From assembly GCF_000003815.2 (NCBI RefSeq), contig NC_049995.1:2906788-2970787 (forward strand): a stretch of DNA of 64,000 nucleotides. Direction: 5' to 3'. The notes under the pieces were generated by a model. The model was not told where the DNA came from. It did no database searches and worked only from the letters and a program-made list of their open reading frames with translations. Every line of letters begins with the position of its first letter. Position 1 is the first letter of the stretch. The position numbers were made by a program, and so were the translations under genes. Below are positions 21,118-33,443 of the stretch, in pieces. Source of the stretch: Branchiostoma floridae. Taxonomy: Eukaryota; Chordata; Leptocardii; Amphioxiformes; Branchiostomatidae.

Positions 21118-21780
21118 TTAGAATTCAAACCACATCCTTTCAACATAAATACCGTAAAATTTACTAAAAAAAAGCAATCGTTAAAAGAAAAAAGCAAGTT
21201 GTGTATGCAGCATATATTCATGTGTGCATCACTTTTATGCTGTGTACTTGATTATTCATTAATAACAGTGTCAGTTGTATTAGGTATTAGTGCAAAGATG
21301 ACAGCATACAAAAAAGAAAACTTTTTATTAGTGATAATACTTAAAAGTTAAAGATTTAATTCACATCACTGATTATAAAAGCAAGACACATTTGTTATTT
21401 GTTTATTTGTTTGTTTACCCTGGGTTTCCATGGTTTTCCTTCGTGGGGCTCACATACATGCATGAAAGTCCTCTGAACTAGTGGAAAAGCCTGAACATGA
21501 AGAACAAAACAAAAAATAATAAAAAAATAAAAGTGGAAAGTAAAGAAACTTTTAGTCACAGTCAAGAAACAAATCTATTTACTATATTATATAGCTTTTA
21601 TTTTAATATTATGATTATGAAGACAAAAATACTGGAAGTGTAACTTTACATATTTCACCGTTCCCATGGTTAATAATTATTAACTACAACATATATGAAG
21701 GAATTGCCACACCAATGTGATTCTTGGTTATTGAATCAAACAGATATTCGAAATCCGATCCAAAATCATACAGTAATGTA

Positions 21781-21840
21781 CGTTGAAGCATGCATAAAGA
21801 TTGTGTTTTTTCACCCATCTTTACGCATGCTTTAACTTAA
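21781..21840. repeat. short inverted repeat
   Basis: GTTGAAGCATGCATAAAGAT and its near-complement ATCTTTACGCATGCTTTAAC around a ~20-base loop. Confidence 0.65.
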
Positions 21841-22643
21841 GGTATGCTTAGATATGGAATTTTGTGCAGTGAAAACTATCCATTTTATTGTCTATCCCAA
21901 ACAAGTCGAACTAGTCCTGTCAATCACCATGATTGACGGCACTGGAAGGACATAAACAGGGTGTGAAATTCCTGTCTCCAAAGTGACTCATCTGGGATAA
22001 AGTACTTTGAATGCAGGAATATACATTTGTACACACAAAAAAATACAACAACCAAGGAATTCGATTGGCATGGCCTGACACTACATTATTGTAAAGCTAC
22101 ATACATTTGAACAATGTTATGAATGTACAAATACCTGAACTACAAGCCATAAACATTCAGGTTAGAAGAATTGTTAAACTAATGCATCTAAACTACTTCT
22201 ACTAGCAGGAATGTTCAGTTTAATGATTAACCCTGCAAAAGTGAGATGGGTTCAACCTTTGACCCAAATCAGGAATCATGTGACCTAAGTTTAGTGGGTC
22301 ACTTATTTTGATGAAAACTAAGAAAATCAGCCTTCTTTTTTATCAATAGTTGAGAATGATAACATCAAGAAAGCCTGAAAAATAAAGCGTGACTAATCAA
22401 TACACCTGCTTCTTACATTTTGTACTTCTCTCTGGACTAAAAACACCAGTCCTGTAAGACACTGATATTTCACCACATGTTATTTGAGGATAATTATTCC
22501 CAAAACAAATTAGTAAAAATATCATGAAGATATGCATATATCTTCTCAAGTCATGCACACATACATTGACAGCTGCACCACCAAAGCACAACCCAAAACA
22601 TCACCATCTGGTAATGGTAATTAAGATTACACTGTTTGGCTAA

Positions 22644-22706
22644 AATTTTCGGGGCAAATCCGAACACATTCTAAAATAGAATGTATTCCGATTTGCCACA
22701 GAAATT
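22644..22706. mobile_element. small hairpin element
   Basis: Arms 22644-22673 and 22677-22706 (GGCAAATCCGAACACATTCT / AGAATGTATTCCGATTTGCC), 3-base loop. Confidence 0.75.
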
Positions 22707-22743
22707 ATGGTCAAAATGTAAGGGAAGATGAACCGTTATTACA

Positions 22744-22945
22744 GGAGGGTCTGCATGGGGGGTCCCGACAACGATTTACATTGAATTCAGAAGAACCCCC
22801 TACGTTTTACGCTAAATCAAGGAAGGCAATTACGCTAAATTTGGTCGCCTCGCTACGAATTACGTAGATAAGATGATTTTCCCTACGAATTACGGGAAAT
22901 GAAATGGGCTGCCTATGCCTTACGTAAAAGAGCATGCAGACCCTC
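22744..22945 (+). mobile_element. TACG-word element with GAGGGTCTGCAT ends
   Basis: Terminal inverted repeats GGAGGGTCTGCATG (22744) and CATGCAGACCCTC (22933). Between them TACG occurs about ten times within 150 bases (CCCTACGTTTTACGC, GCTACGAATTACGTAG). Confidence 0.78.
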
Positions 22946-23635
22946 TTACAGTATTGTTCCAGCTACACTAAGTTTTCTTTTTTACTAATTTTTACTTGTT
23001 CAGTTGTTGTGCGCACATGCACACACAGCCAAACCTGTACTGACTACCATCTGCGTATAACTCATAAGGATCCCTTTTAATTTTACATTATTTCGCCCAA
23101 GAGTCCCATAGACACAAGAGAATAATAAGACTCTTGTATATTGAGAATAATAAAAATATCTGCTATAATCAATCTATTTATCAATATACAATTTATATCG
23201 CTAGCAAATGTAAATTGTAAGCCTCCCTCCATGTTTATACTTATAGTCTACATTCCTGGTGAGTCATCATGAAATTAATAAAGGAAATTGGCTAATCATA
23301 ATATTCATACATCATTTTTATGACATTTATTACAGGAAATAACATATCCACCCGGCAGAGCATTAAGGCTTACGCTGAGGCAGAAACTAAAATTATATGA
23401 TGTAGATGGAAATACTGTAAGTCTCCAAATTTTCATGGTTGTTTTAGTTTGCGGTGACCTCGTCATTGCAGATTCGTGACAGCACGAATAATCGGAACTC
23501 ACATCATACAAAGGCCTATTGTGAAGAAGCGGGTACTAACAATGTTACAGTGTGTTAAACACTGTAAAGAAGTCACAACTCAAGGATATATATAGAGCAT
23601 TAACATGGCAATCGTTACATAATCTCATTACTCAT

Positions 23636-23700
23636 ACTGAGTACCTACTGGCTGGCAAAATACACCAGATGATTATTAATAACGATTAACCATAATAAGC
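23636..23700 (+). mobile_element. truncated tail shared with the 5S-derived element
   Basis: GTACCTACTGGCTGGCAAAA, TACACCAGATGATTATT matches the tail at 38388-38460 in opposite orientation, with no 5S head. Either a 5'-truncated SINE copy or the 3' end of its LINE partner. Confidence 0.7.
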
Positions 23701-24034
23701 AAGGCACAAACTTGATTCCTTCCTACAAACACCCTTTCCACTTGGAGCTACTGCAGATTTTGAAATACAAATCACTCCATGAACTTCATAGATTAAAGAC
23801 AAATATCTAATGTTTTGCATGTTTTGTTGTCTTTAAAATCATACTTATACATCTTGAATATCATATCACGGTATTATCACCATTATGTAATCAAGGGTCA
23901 CAAAATCCAATTTTGGTCGCAGTAAGGTCCATCAGCGATTGATCAGCAGACCCTAGGGGGATTTTGAACCCCACTACAGGGGTACAGGTTTAGGAAAAAA
24001 ATTCAAGTGAAGATTCTATTGCCTAAATATTGTG

Positions 24035-24430
24035 TACTGTAACTTAGGTTTGATCCACTCATACCAGCATTGTTTTTTTTTACAAGTGTGGTGTATTCTA
24101 TGAAAAAAATATAGCATGCTCGACGTATGGCTCTCCTGTCCTCTACATTGTATGTAGGATTCCCTTTAATACCAAAGCTACATGTAGGTACTCATTTTCA
24201 CTTAGTGAAGTGAGGAAAGTTGTGCCAAGTGCCTCTCTATTCATCTCCAACCAGATCTTGCGTGGCATAAGACAGTAACATAAGATGGGGAAGGAGTTTA
24301 GCCAGCAGAGGTGTAAATTGGCCACGCTATAGGGAATAAAATTGGGCATGCCAGGGGTTTGAACCCAGGGGGCCGGGGCTAAGACTTGATTCTGGGCCAA
24401 AACCTCCAATTCTAACCCTTATGCCACACT
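24035..24430 (-). mobile_element. tRNA-derived SINE-like element, minus strand
   Basis: The minus strand carries a B-box TGGGTTCAAACCCC (24352-24367). The plus strand shows GGTTTGATCCACT at the far end and ACTTAGTGAAGTGAGG, both shared with 56200-56520. Confidence 0.68.
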
Positions 24431-24634
24431 TTGGGACTTTGCGGTTGCCAACCCTGAGCGGAACAACTAATACCAATCACCCCACAGGCACGCTACTATC
24501 TTAACTGTAACGTTACACATAATGATTTCCTGGTCAGATGATATAAGTACCTTATGTATTACAGTAACTATAGTTACTTTGTAATCTAGTACAAGTTTTT
24601 CTTCCTGCTATTTTGAAAATCATGTTTATAGCAT

Positions 24635-24895
24635 TGATTGGTGAGTGGCTACTGTATGTTAGACTTTGCTACATGAGATCAAGAAGTCACAGATTCGATT
24701 CCTGGCACTCCTGGCTAGACCGTCAATACATGTATGTGTCCTTGGGAAAGGCATTAAGGTACATGACTTTCCTCACTCCATCCAGGTGTAAAAATGGGTG
24801 CCTAACTTTGGTTGGGGAGGAAAATGGCGGTGGAAGGAAAGGTACGGGATCAACCATCCAAAACGTACCATGCCCTTAAGACAAAGTGGACAACA
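24635..24895 (+). mobile_element. tRNA-derived SINE-like element
   Basis: tRNA-like head with B-box AGATTCGATTCC (24691), then GTACATGACTTTCCTCACTC in the body, shared with 58865-59235. Confidence 0.7.
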
Positions 24896-25367
24896 ACCTA
24901 CGTATTCAAAATAGTATGGGACTCATCTTTACCTTTTTAGTAATACATTCTTTATATCATGACAATTTATATACCAATGCCTTTAATTGATCATCTGTAA
25001 CATATACACAAACTGATCCCTGATCCCGTTCCAAGTCGACATTCAATCAGGGTTTTATCCAACCTGCTCGGCACAAATAATTTGTAAAATGATTAATCAG
25101 AAGTTACAAGGAAGTGTATTGTTTTTGATTATCAAAAATTATGTGACCCCACCCCGTTGTTTTGACGCCCTGGTATAATTTATCAAATAATTTTTCACAG
25201 CTTTGAGCATGACTTGAAAATCAAATCAGATCTTACTTGTTTTATACATAAAACATATCATCTACGTAACAAACAACGGAGAAACATACAGTATCTGGGT
25301 CGCCCCCCTCCCCCTTCTGTTCGACGAAATGTTTAGATACAAACGGACGAATGTACGATTCGCTCAC

Positions 25368-25570
25368 CTGTTAAAGCGGCGGGCGCACTCTCTCAGACGC
25401 CAGGCCAGACGGAAACTGGGAACACAAGCCACTCGGGGACTGAGTCTTTTGTTTATTCAGGAAATTCTGTCATTCAGAACCTGGCGAGCTAAAAAAAATG
25501 CCGGAAGCTGTGCGCGCAGAGCTGACAGGAGTAACATTAGCGCGTGGTTTGGGAACAGCTCATTCGGGAA
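25368..25570 (-). other. TMCC: probable 5' untranslated first exon of the TMCC gene
   Basis: On the minus strand a GC-rich block ends in CGCTTTAACAG|GTGAGC, a strong donor at 25368. It contains ATGs that open only short frames, so it looks untranslated. It lies 5' of the TMCC coding exons with the right orientation. The upstream limit and the link to the gene are inferred; other genes or alternative promoters are possible. Confidence 0.45.
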
Positions 25571-26371
25571 ATGACAGGTGTTTTCTGTAAACCAACAGAA
25601 GCGACATCTGACGTTTAATATGATAAGTGCACCCTATTATTGTATATTTTGTACTCATCGCACTGTCGAAGAAGGTTATGTCATTGTTTTAATCCGCTTT
25701 TGCACGTCTGTTTGTATGTTTATTTGCGTGTTTGTTTGCTTGCTTGTGTGATTGTAAGCAGGTGTATTATTTGCTTTTCTAGGACAAATCCTTATTTGGT
25801 CTTCCTGACGTTGGTGTCCGACGAGTGAGTCACCCTTAAGGTCATCGCATAGTGATGAAGTCATCTAAATTTCGCCGGCCGTCATCGTAAAGTAGGAAAT
25901 GAAATAGACTGTGTTTATCCTTCCTGGCAATTGAAGTGTGACTCACTTACCATATCTGTAGCCCTTTAATTTACATGTCAATTTTTAACGTTATAAGATA
26001 TACAAAACTCGGAATTGCACAACCCATTTGACCAATCATTTTGATATAGGAAGACAATTAAAAAAAATAGTAATGACCATATGGTAAATAGTAAGACCAT
26101 ACAGGAAAAACTCAGAACGGCCGATGACGTCAGCAAAAAGGCTGTTTTCGTGACTTTGCGACAGAAGAGCTCCAAGACATCGCAAAGTTTGGTTAACGTT
26201 ATGGGTCGCGGTGGTAGCATAGAATAACACCGTTCGCAGAACATATATGCACATACAGTATCTCTCATGCATGATACATGTTGAAGTGGTCAACATTGCA
26301 TCAGAAAAACGGGCGTTGTATACGGTTTATATACAAGATACTATCCTTGGAACAAGGCCATCTTTTCTCAA

Positions 26372-26597
26372 CCAATCAGGAGCGAGTGTTTCTTGTGAGT
26401 AAATCCACTTAAATCCGAAAATGACATCATATGCTTGCGTTCCGCCAATTACGTACTCGTTACAATTAATCTCATCAGCAGCCATTGTCATTAGTTACCG
26501 TGGTCATTAGTAACCATGGAAATGCATTTTTCTGACCAATCTTATAGCAGGAGCCTCTTCATGAACCAATGGTAAAAATACATTTTGTCTGGCCAAT
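26372..26597 (+). promoter_or_regulatory. cluster of four CCAAT boxes
   Basis: CCAAT at 26372, 26536, 26566 and 26593, three of them within 62 bases, all plus strand, 80-300 bases upstream of H4-like reading frames. NF-Y-type CCAAT clusters are usual upstream of histone and other cell-cycle genes. Function here is inference. Confidence 0.5.
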
Positions 26598-26765
26598 AAC
26601 AAAGCAGGATTCTCTTCAAGAACCTATCACAGATCAGCAATAATTTTTCCACCTGTGTCATTTATCAAGTCACAATGAGGAGTCGCGGGTCTTGTCCAGT
26701 TGAGACATCAACCACCAAGGACAGAACTTCACATCTTGTCTACGGACACCACACCGTGAGCCGAA

Positions 26766-27112
26766 ATGTCTGCACGCGGCGAGAGAGGCAAGGGACTGGC
26801 CTCCACCACCAGGCCTCCCTACAGGGGTGCGGGATCGTAGAGTTCAGCACTGAAAAGTCGGAAAATTGGCCAGCCCGGGGAGTCAGTCCACTCAAGTTAT
26901 GTTCATGTTCCCCCTCCGGCAGACCAACTCCACTGGTAGCAAGACTCCGCTGGGAAATTATTCTCCCTATGATAGCCAAAGTAGCCAGTCTGGAAGAGAC
27001 TAGCAAGGGACTAGGGAAGGAAGCTGCCAAACGTCACCGTAAAGGTCTTCGCGACAAAGTGACGCCAAGAAAGACTCCGGGCGCATCTAAGAGGAGAGTC
27101 GCGTTGTTCAAG
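26766..27112 (+). pseudogene. histone-H4-like fragments, copy 1
   Basis: ATG at 26766 opens MSARGERGKGL, resembling the H4 start MSGRGKGGKGL, then diverges and stops at 26838. In another frame 27001-27060 reads SKGLGKEAAKRHRKGLRDKV, matching H4 KGLGKGGAKRHRKVLRDNI. The text between is not H4. The fragment ends at a donor-like AAGGTAAG. A 152-codon frame from ATG 26675 covers the second block. Either a broken H4 or a gene that captured H4 tail text; broken is favoured. Confidence 0.6.
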
Positions 27113-27433
27113 GTAAGACCCTCGTATCTTTAAGACTTTCATTTGTCTTTGGTTTTACGGTGTATTCAATAGGGAGTGTGCGAGATAATCAATGAGAACG
27201 GTATTACCGTTCTTTTCTTTTCTATTCTATATCTTAGACGATACTGGGGATGCAAAGCCCTCCTCTGGGGCACTTGACTCTAATATGAATCACTAAAAAC
27301 CCCGGTAAATGAAAACTTTCCGACATTTGAATCAAATCTTCCCTTACTTTCTACAACTTCTACATCGTAGGACGTGCCATAGCTGGGTGAACGATGCAGA
27401 TACTGTATACTATAGGGGGACCAGTCGGCCCGT

Positions 27434-27588
27434 TTGTCACTCGCGGAGAGGGAGAGGCAAGGTGTTGGGGAAGAGAGGCAGCAAATGTCACCGTAAAGTC
27501 ATCGCGACAAAGTCCAGGGCATCACCGCAGCAAGCAGAGGGAATGTTAAATCCCCGAGCTCATTGACGAGGAGACCCGCATTCTAAAG
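27434..27588 (+). pseudogene. histone-H4-like fragment, copy 2
   Basis: Nucleotide match to an H4 5' part: TTG in place of ATG, CGCGGAGAGGGAGAGGCAAG, then GKRGSKCHRKV. A frame change follows, then DKVQGIT, a deletion of about 7 codons, a second frame change, and ELIDEETRILK (H4 GLIYEETRGVLK). At least three frame or start lesions. Ends AAGGTGAG, like copy 1. The rest of H4 is absent. Confidence 0.72.
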
Positions 27589-28224
27589 GTGAGACCCGTC
27601 TGACATTATAAGGAGAGTGCGATGTGTTTTACGGGCTATGGTAGTACTTTTTCTTTCTTGTCTAAATTCTATTCTTTTATATTGTATACGTTACTGGTGC
27701 ATGCCGCTTTGCATTTTTGAGCCACTGAAAATTCCTCAGTGTATTTCAAAACTGCCTGACATTATTTATTAGAATCAAATGTTTCCGCATCTACAGAAGT
27801 CGTGTGATGAGAAGACTTGCTATTACTGGATCATCGGTTTTGGGGTAATTAATCAACTTCACAATAAAATGACGGACATGGCACCTGCACGTACCGCATA
27901 TGACAATTTAAGGTGAGCATTGTTTGTATGGTACGACAGGCTCTTTTACCGTTAGCGGTGTTGTGGAATCCGTTCAGTGAAAAGGGATATGTAATTTTGC
28001 CTGAATGCAATCCACATTTTGGTCATGCAGAGTTGTCTAGTTCTTATCATTTTCCCATGTGCCGTACGTTGTTCAACCGTTTGGCATTCTGTGTGTTGCA
28101 GCTGATGCGTGCGTACAGCCTGGTCCTGATGAAGAACCGGTGTGAGGGATCAACATTTCGTGACAAAGTTAACACCAATCAGCTTGAGTAATTCCTGTGA
28201 AACTCACTTCGACCTCACCCTAAC

Positions 28225-28264
28225 CAAGGAGGTTGAAAGAGGGAACCCTCTTTCAACCTCCTTG
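28225..28264. repeat. perfect 19-bp hairpin, 2-base loop
   Basis: CAAGGAGGTTGAAAGAGGG, AA, CCCTCTTTCAACCTCCTTG. No mismatch. Not a histone 3' stem-loop (those have 6-bp stems and 4-base loops). Confidence 0.95.
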
Positions 28265-29063
28265 CCCTAACTACGTTCTTGTTAAAAGTTCAGGTCATCA
28301 GTTCCATAGACTTCGGACACCTACTGTATCATACCAGTTTCGTCAACATTGACAAGTTTATTCCACGCGCTGATTTTGTTGCAGCATTAGTTTGTATATA
28401 CCGGCTTCGTGTCTTTGAAATTCCTCCTGCTTTCTGTAACCATTTCCAGACAGACAGAAAATATTGCATAATTGTGACTACGACTTTTTTGTGTTTTAAT
28501 TACACACAAGTCAAGTAGATGTTAGCATATCTGTCTCGTCATAATTGCTTGTGAATTTACTTTCTTCTAGTAGTTGCAAGAATCTGGAAAGGAGTCGTCC
28601 CACAACTAAGCTTCCAGGATCTTACTAGTGAAGACTCCAACTACACCAATGCTCATCGTAGGACTAATCCTGATAAGTCACCCATGCATTTCCCTGGCCA
28701 AAAAGACTGATCCCGTGTTGTACGCCCTGCTGCTGCCAAAGGATATGAAATTAAGTTTTCTCATGCGTTGTGGGAAGGGGTTGAACTTGAAGGTGTAAAA
28801 TAGAAGCATCTAGCAGAAATTAGATATTATATCGGTATGATAGGGTTGATGTTACCTTTGTAACCTGAACTGAAATTATATTATGTCCTGTCTCTTGTGG
28901 CATCGTCATCAGGGAAAGTCGCAATGCATTTCTTGGTTGGTGGTAAGGTTCTTGAATGTGTTTTGTTGACATTCTGAGAGCTGTTCCTGGCGTGGTGTTA
29001 GGACATTTTGTGAGTAGTGTCAACTTTTGCACGCAACGCTTCATCTTGTTTCTGTGGTGTACA

Positions 29064-29470
29064 GGCCCGATGTGTGACTGCTTTGGTTTTTGTGACTTTG
29101 TCGATGGCTGGGATTGTATTCGGCGTTACTGCGAAGTTCAGTCCTCTGGAAAATATGGACTTTGTTGGTTCTGTTAGCTTATGACTGTTTTGGTTTTTCT
29201 ACCACCTGTCGTCTTTCTTGCCTTGTGTGATGATCTATGGGCCGGGAACCTAGACCCGGTACATAAGCTGCCTTGTGTCGTCATCTTGGGTCCCGGAACA
29301 AGACGACGGCACAGGGACAGAAAGGAAGACATGTGGATGGAGAACCCAAACTGTCGTGAGTTAACAGAGCCAGGAAAGTCCCTGTTTTCTAAAGGACTGA
29401 ACTTTTCAGTAACTCCGAATGTAATCCCGGTCGTCGACATAGTCACAGAAGCCGAATCAGCCTCACATCG
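29064..29470. repeat. inverted duplication, ~155-base arms
   Basis: The plus strand from 29094 and the minus strand from about 29445 both read GTTACTG(C/A)(G/A)AAGTTCAGTCC, TCTGTTA. Arms are about 75% alike with a ~95-base centre. Both arms stay open in one frame and give GVTxKFSPLENxDFxGSV. Confidence 0.8.
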
Positions 29471-30185
29471 TAGCAGTGTGTCATAGAAACTGGCTGAAGC
29501 GCTGTGTGTAGATTCTGAAGTAGCTACCGCTCTCAGAATGCCCTAACTCCCCACCAACAACATCACTCAGGATGGCAGCAAATCGCATTCACGCACCTTG
29601 CCAACAAACAAAAGGTTGCGGTTGTCCCCGCCGAAAATGCCTGAAGTAGGCAAAGGGATTATATATTCAGTTCTAGGTACACATGTTACTTCCCAAATCA
29701 TCATTTTACCAGGCAGCAGCATTTTTCAGTTTGTCAAAATTTAACATCTTTTGAAAGATAGATGTACAACTTCGGATATTCATCTACAGACTAGACGTAT
29801 ACATGTTTGTGATAGATCTATGCAAAGTGTACAATGTTACAAGTATCATGTATGTGTACCACGTTTGACAGTCAACATCATTACGTCGTGTTAGGCAATA
29901 TAAAACTTTCCTTGTCTTGCATGTATCAAGTTTAATTCAAATTTTTATGTCAAAGGACAGGTTTAGAAATATAAACGTTCACCTAACTGTACATTATACT
30001 GATGTTAATGTTGCTTGAATGAAGTGAAGCGAAAATTATCTTAAGAGTCTTGCACTTTGGCAGTCTTGTCAGTAGCCTTAGTTGTGGATGTATGCATTCT
30101 ATCATGGTATTCTAGCACTGAGTGGCTTACATTAAACTGCGTTTTTTTCTTGTTTTGTCTTTTGTATACTTCATCAGTGAATTAG

Positions 30186-30880
30186 TCATATCTTCTCACC
30201 TAGCCGTTATTTTGTATATTTTACTTCTATTCTAATACAAGAGTGGCCACCTTGTTTTAGAATAGTAGTGAAATATACGAATACACGAGCTTTGAGAGCA
30301 AATGTCTTTCATTTTCTAAAATAGGCTCTATACATTTTTCATCAAATTAAAAAAAAAATGTTTATGTAGAAATGACATGCCAGTAAGCAGTGCAAGCTTG
30401 TATAATTCGCGAGTCATCGTGAAACGTTTCCTACAAATATTGTTCAGACGATCACGATGTCTTTTGGTGTTTTATGTGACGTAATGAAAAACTAGTAGCT
30501 AATATCTGGCAGTTACTAAGATTAGTATTTCTGTCGGTGTAAGTAAAACTAGTGTACTGATTTTGGTCAACTTGATAACTGATATTAGTTGATACTTTGC
30601 TGTGTATACTTACTGTTTTACGATGGCATCTAAATTTGAAGTCAATTAGCATTTGTTATAAATGTTATGACTATATATGATACATTATGCTATTTCAGTA
30701 CAGACTGATGGTAAATTGATTTTTGATTAATTCCTTGAATATAAGTGAAAGGTCTTTTGTTTCTCACATGGCCTGTATTTTTCGTGTATTTTGCGGCTAT
30801 TGTAGTGCAAGATTGGCCACCTTGTCATAGAATAGAAACTAAATACACAAATGTATGGGATTTGAGAGCAAAAGTCCTTT
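30186..30880 (+). repeat. spaced direct duplication
   Basis: GAGTGGCCACCTTGTTTTAG (30241) and GATTGGCCACCTTGTCATAG (30811) lie in similar ~130-base contexts (TTTGAGAGCAAA...GTC) about 570 bases apart. Confidence 0.75.
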
Positions 30881-32970
30881 TCTGCTGAAAGTCTCAGGCA
30901 GTTTTAGGTTTATCAGGTTGGTAGGTCACTGAATAAATCACGCAATCAATCACTGTATATATGTAAATACTTTGCGTTTGTAACCGCGTTTGTAAGCAGC
31001 GACACCTACCGCTAGGAAGGTTACAGAGGATCAGTGAAAATAAAGCTGTGGTTGTGTGAAAGGTGTCCCTTTTTTCAAAGTTTTAGTAGACATAGTTTAG
31101 ATCAAGTTTTGAGAATACAATATGAGCAACATATTTTGTACCATCATCTGTTTTGTCAACAATTGCTACTTGATAAATTTGGTGCCCATGTTTGTTTTTA
31201 TTTCACATTGAAGTTGACGTTCACGTGCCAAATCAAAAGGCTGACATAAAGATCTATGAAATCGTGTACTAGTAAGTTAGTTATTTAAAAAAAAAAAACG
31301 AAATTTGCAAATGTCACGCCGGCATTGCAACCTTACGAGCGAGAGAAACTCTGTGATCAGTGGATCATAAGTTGAATGGAGTTCACGGCATCCCAACTAC
31401 CGTCGCAATTACTAATTGCGCGTTGAAGAGGAGAGAAGAGACTCGGGAGCTATATTACGGCTGGATACCAGGCTAGTAATGCCCTGATGTATTGGTTCTC
31501 TTTGCTTCCTGTATTTTACAATGCTCCTACAAAAGCACTCCGCTACACTTGATATAGCTTAGTGCCGTTCTGGCGTATACGCACATGCCATTCATAGCAG
31601 CCCACTATGATTCTGCATTGGGACGTCCTTGATTTGACTCTGTAAATAAATACAACATGGAGAAAGTACACTCTAAAGCTCTAACCTGAGATGTAGCGAG
31701 TTATTTTTGAACAAAGCAGGAGAAAGTGTGATGTTTCTATAGCTTACAATTCTAACACAATGATAAGGGATTGCGTTTCATGTACGTGCTGCATAAAATT
31801 ACATTTCCGTACGCAATATTCGCCACTCTGCATCATCGCCTGCTTTCAAAACCTAGGAAGATTTACATGTATAAGCTGTATAGATTTTTGCATTTTATTC
31901 TCTATTCAAAGTACGCAGCATGTGTAGCCCTTTTACAGATACCGCTTTCTCCGAACAATGTACCTTATTTTGATTGTTGATGGAGATATGTGTGTAAGAA
32001 AGAATAGCTTAATTTGGACACATGTAGTTTAGTTTGGAGACTATTTTGAAAGCAAATGCAGTCTGATTGCACAGTGTGAGTGAGTCAGTGAGTAGGTGAT
32101 TGCAATGTACATGTAATAAAACTGATTATCTTCCAAATAAAATATTTCCGTAAGGACTAAAAGGATTTGTTTATTTGATATTTAGTAGTGCATGCTGGTC
32201 CTGATGCGTGTTTGCCAAACGCACTGTGGCAAAAGTACTATTCGACGTCTGTACAGAGTTAATCATCATTGCAAATATTTCTTAACAAATATATAAATAT
32301 TCTAATAAATATTCGTGGGGACGAGGTAGTCGTTTGTAGAGTGGAAAGTTGTCACCAGACTTGTTGTTATTTTGATGTGTCAACAAATCAGTATGCAGGA
32401 AAGCAAATAAAAGTGTGAATGCATCAAAACGACGTCTATAGTCATCCTTTCATAATAGTTTCTGCAGGAACATTGTACCAGTTTCATTCTCAATGCAACT
32501 TTTCATGTAAATCGCTAGACGTCGTCGTTCAATAACATTTCTTGGATTGTGCCCAGTTGGAAAGCAAAACAAAACAAATTGGAACTACAGCGACAAAACT
32601 CATATTTAAATAATAAGCCAATCTGAAACTTACAGAATGGCTATCTGTCCCAATTTACATCCTCATTAAGCACACATTTTCCATCCAATAAGTGAAGGAA
32701 GAAACTTCAATGCAAATTCATGCACAGATGTTACAGAATAATAAGTTGCATTATTTAATTGACAGTGAAATTCTCTGGAGCCCTGCCTTCCCTGCGCACA
32801 TGCAAATATCTCTATGTAACGTTATCCATGAAGGACATAATCATTTTTTGTAGATTGAACTACTCAGATGATATGGTCACTAGAACTAAAGGACAGAGGT
32901 TGAAGTGGCCGTATAAATACACGTATATATCCGGTATGCAGTTCCATCTGCGGTCAAGTGCCACCGAAGT

Positions 32971-33108
32971 ACTCTCAAAGCAGATGCTAGGCTCTGACTG
33001 TTTTTGACGGTTTTTTATCGGGCGTAGGCGAAACGGTACAAAATAAGCCCGATAAAACGCTTTAAAAAACGTCAAAAACAGTTGGAGCCTAACCTCTGCT
33101 TAAAGAGT
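32971..33108. mobile_element. foldback MITE
   Basis: Arms 32971-33009 and 33070-33108: CTCTCAAAGCAGATGCTAGG... / ...CCTAACCTCTGCTTAAAGAG, with inner GACTGTTTTTGACG / CGTCAAAAACAGTT and TATCGGGC / GCCCGATA. Confidence 0.85.
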
Positions 33109-33245
33109 ACAACTGAAGTATCAAAAAGTGAACCGGGCTGTAACCTGTCTCCAAGAGGCCGTAGCCCCCACCAGACCGTCCTAAGGGGGTACTGTATCGT
33201 AATTTCGCGGCAATGCGTCGAGTGCGCTTTCACGAAAGATAGGGG

Positions 33246-33248
<3 letters not shown>

Positions 33249-33328
<80 letters not shown>

Positions 33329-33412
33329 GAGAGAGAGAGAGAGTGAGAAAGAGAGAGAAAGACAAAGAAAGACAGAGAGACAGAGAGAGAGAGACAGAGA
33401 GAGAGAGAGAGG

Positions 33413-33443
<31 letters not shown>
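33249..33443 (+). repeat. GA dinucleotide microsatellite ending in poly-G
   Basis: Nearly pure GA for about 90 bases, then GA with interruptions, ending in a run of about ten G. The Arg/Glu and Ser/Leu frames across it are composition artefacts. Confidence 0.97.

Larger units (their letters stand above)
19911..25367. other. TMCC 5' intron or upstream region
   Basis: Apart from the elements listed separately, this holds AT-rich sequence. The exon that should supply the TMCC start codon was not identified with confidence. Confidence 0.5.

Noticed and set aside
28225-28264. Histone mRNA 3' stem-loop for the H4-like fragments
   Set aside because: Stem length, loop size and sequence do not fit the 6-bp stem, 4-base loop histone element.
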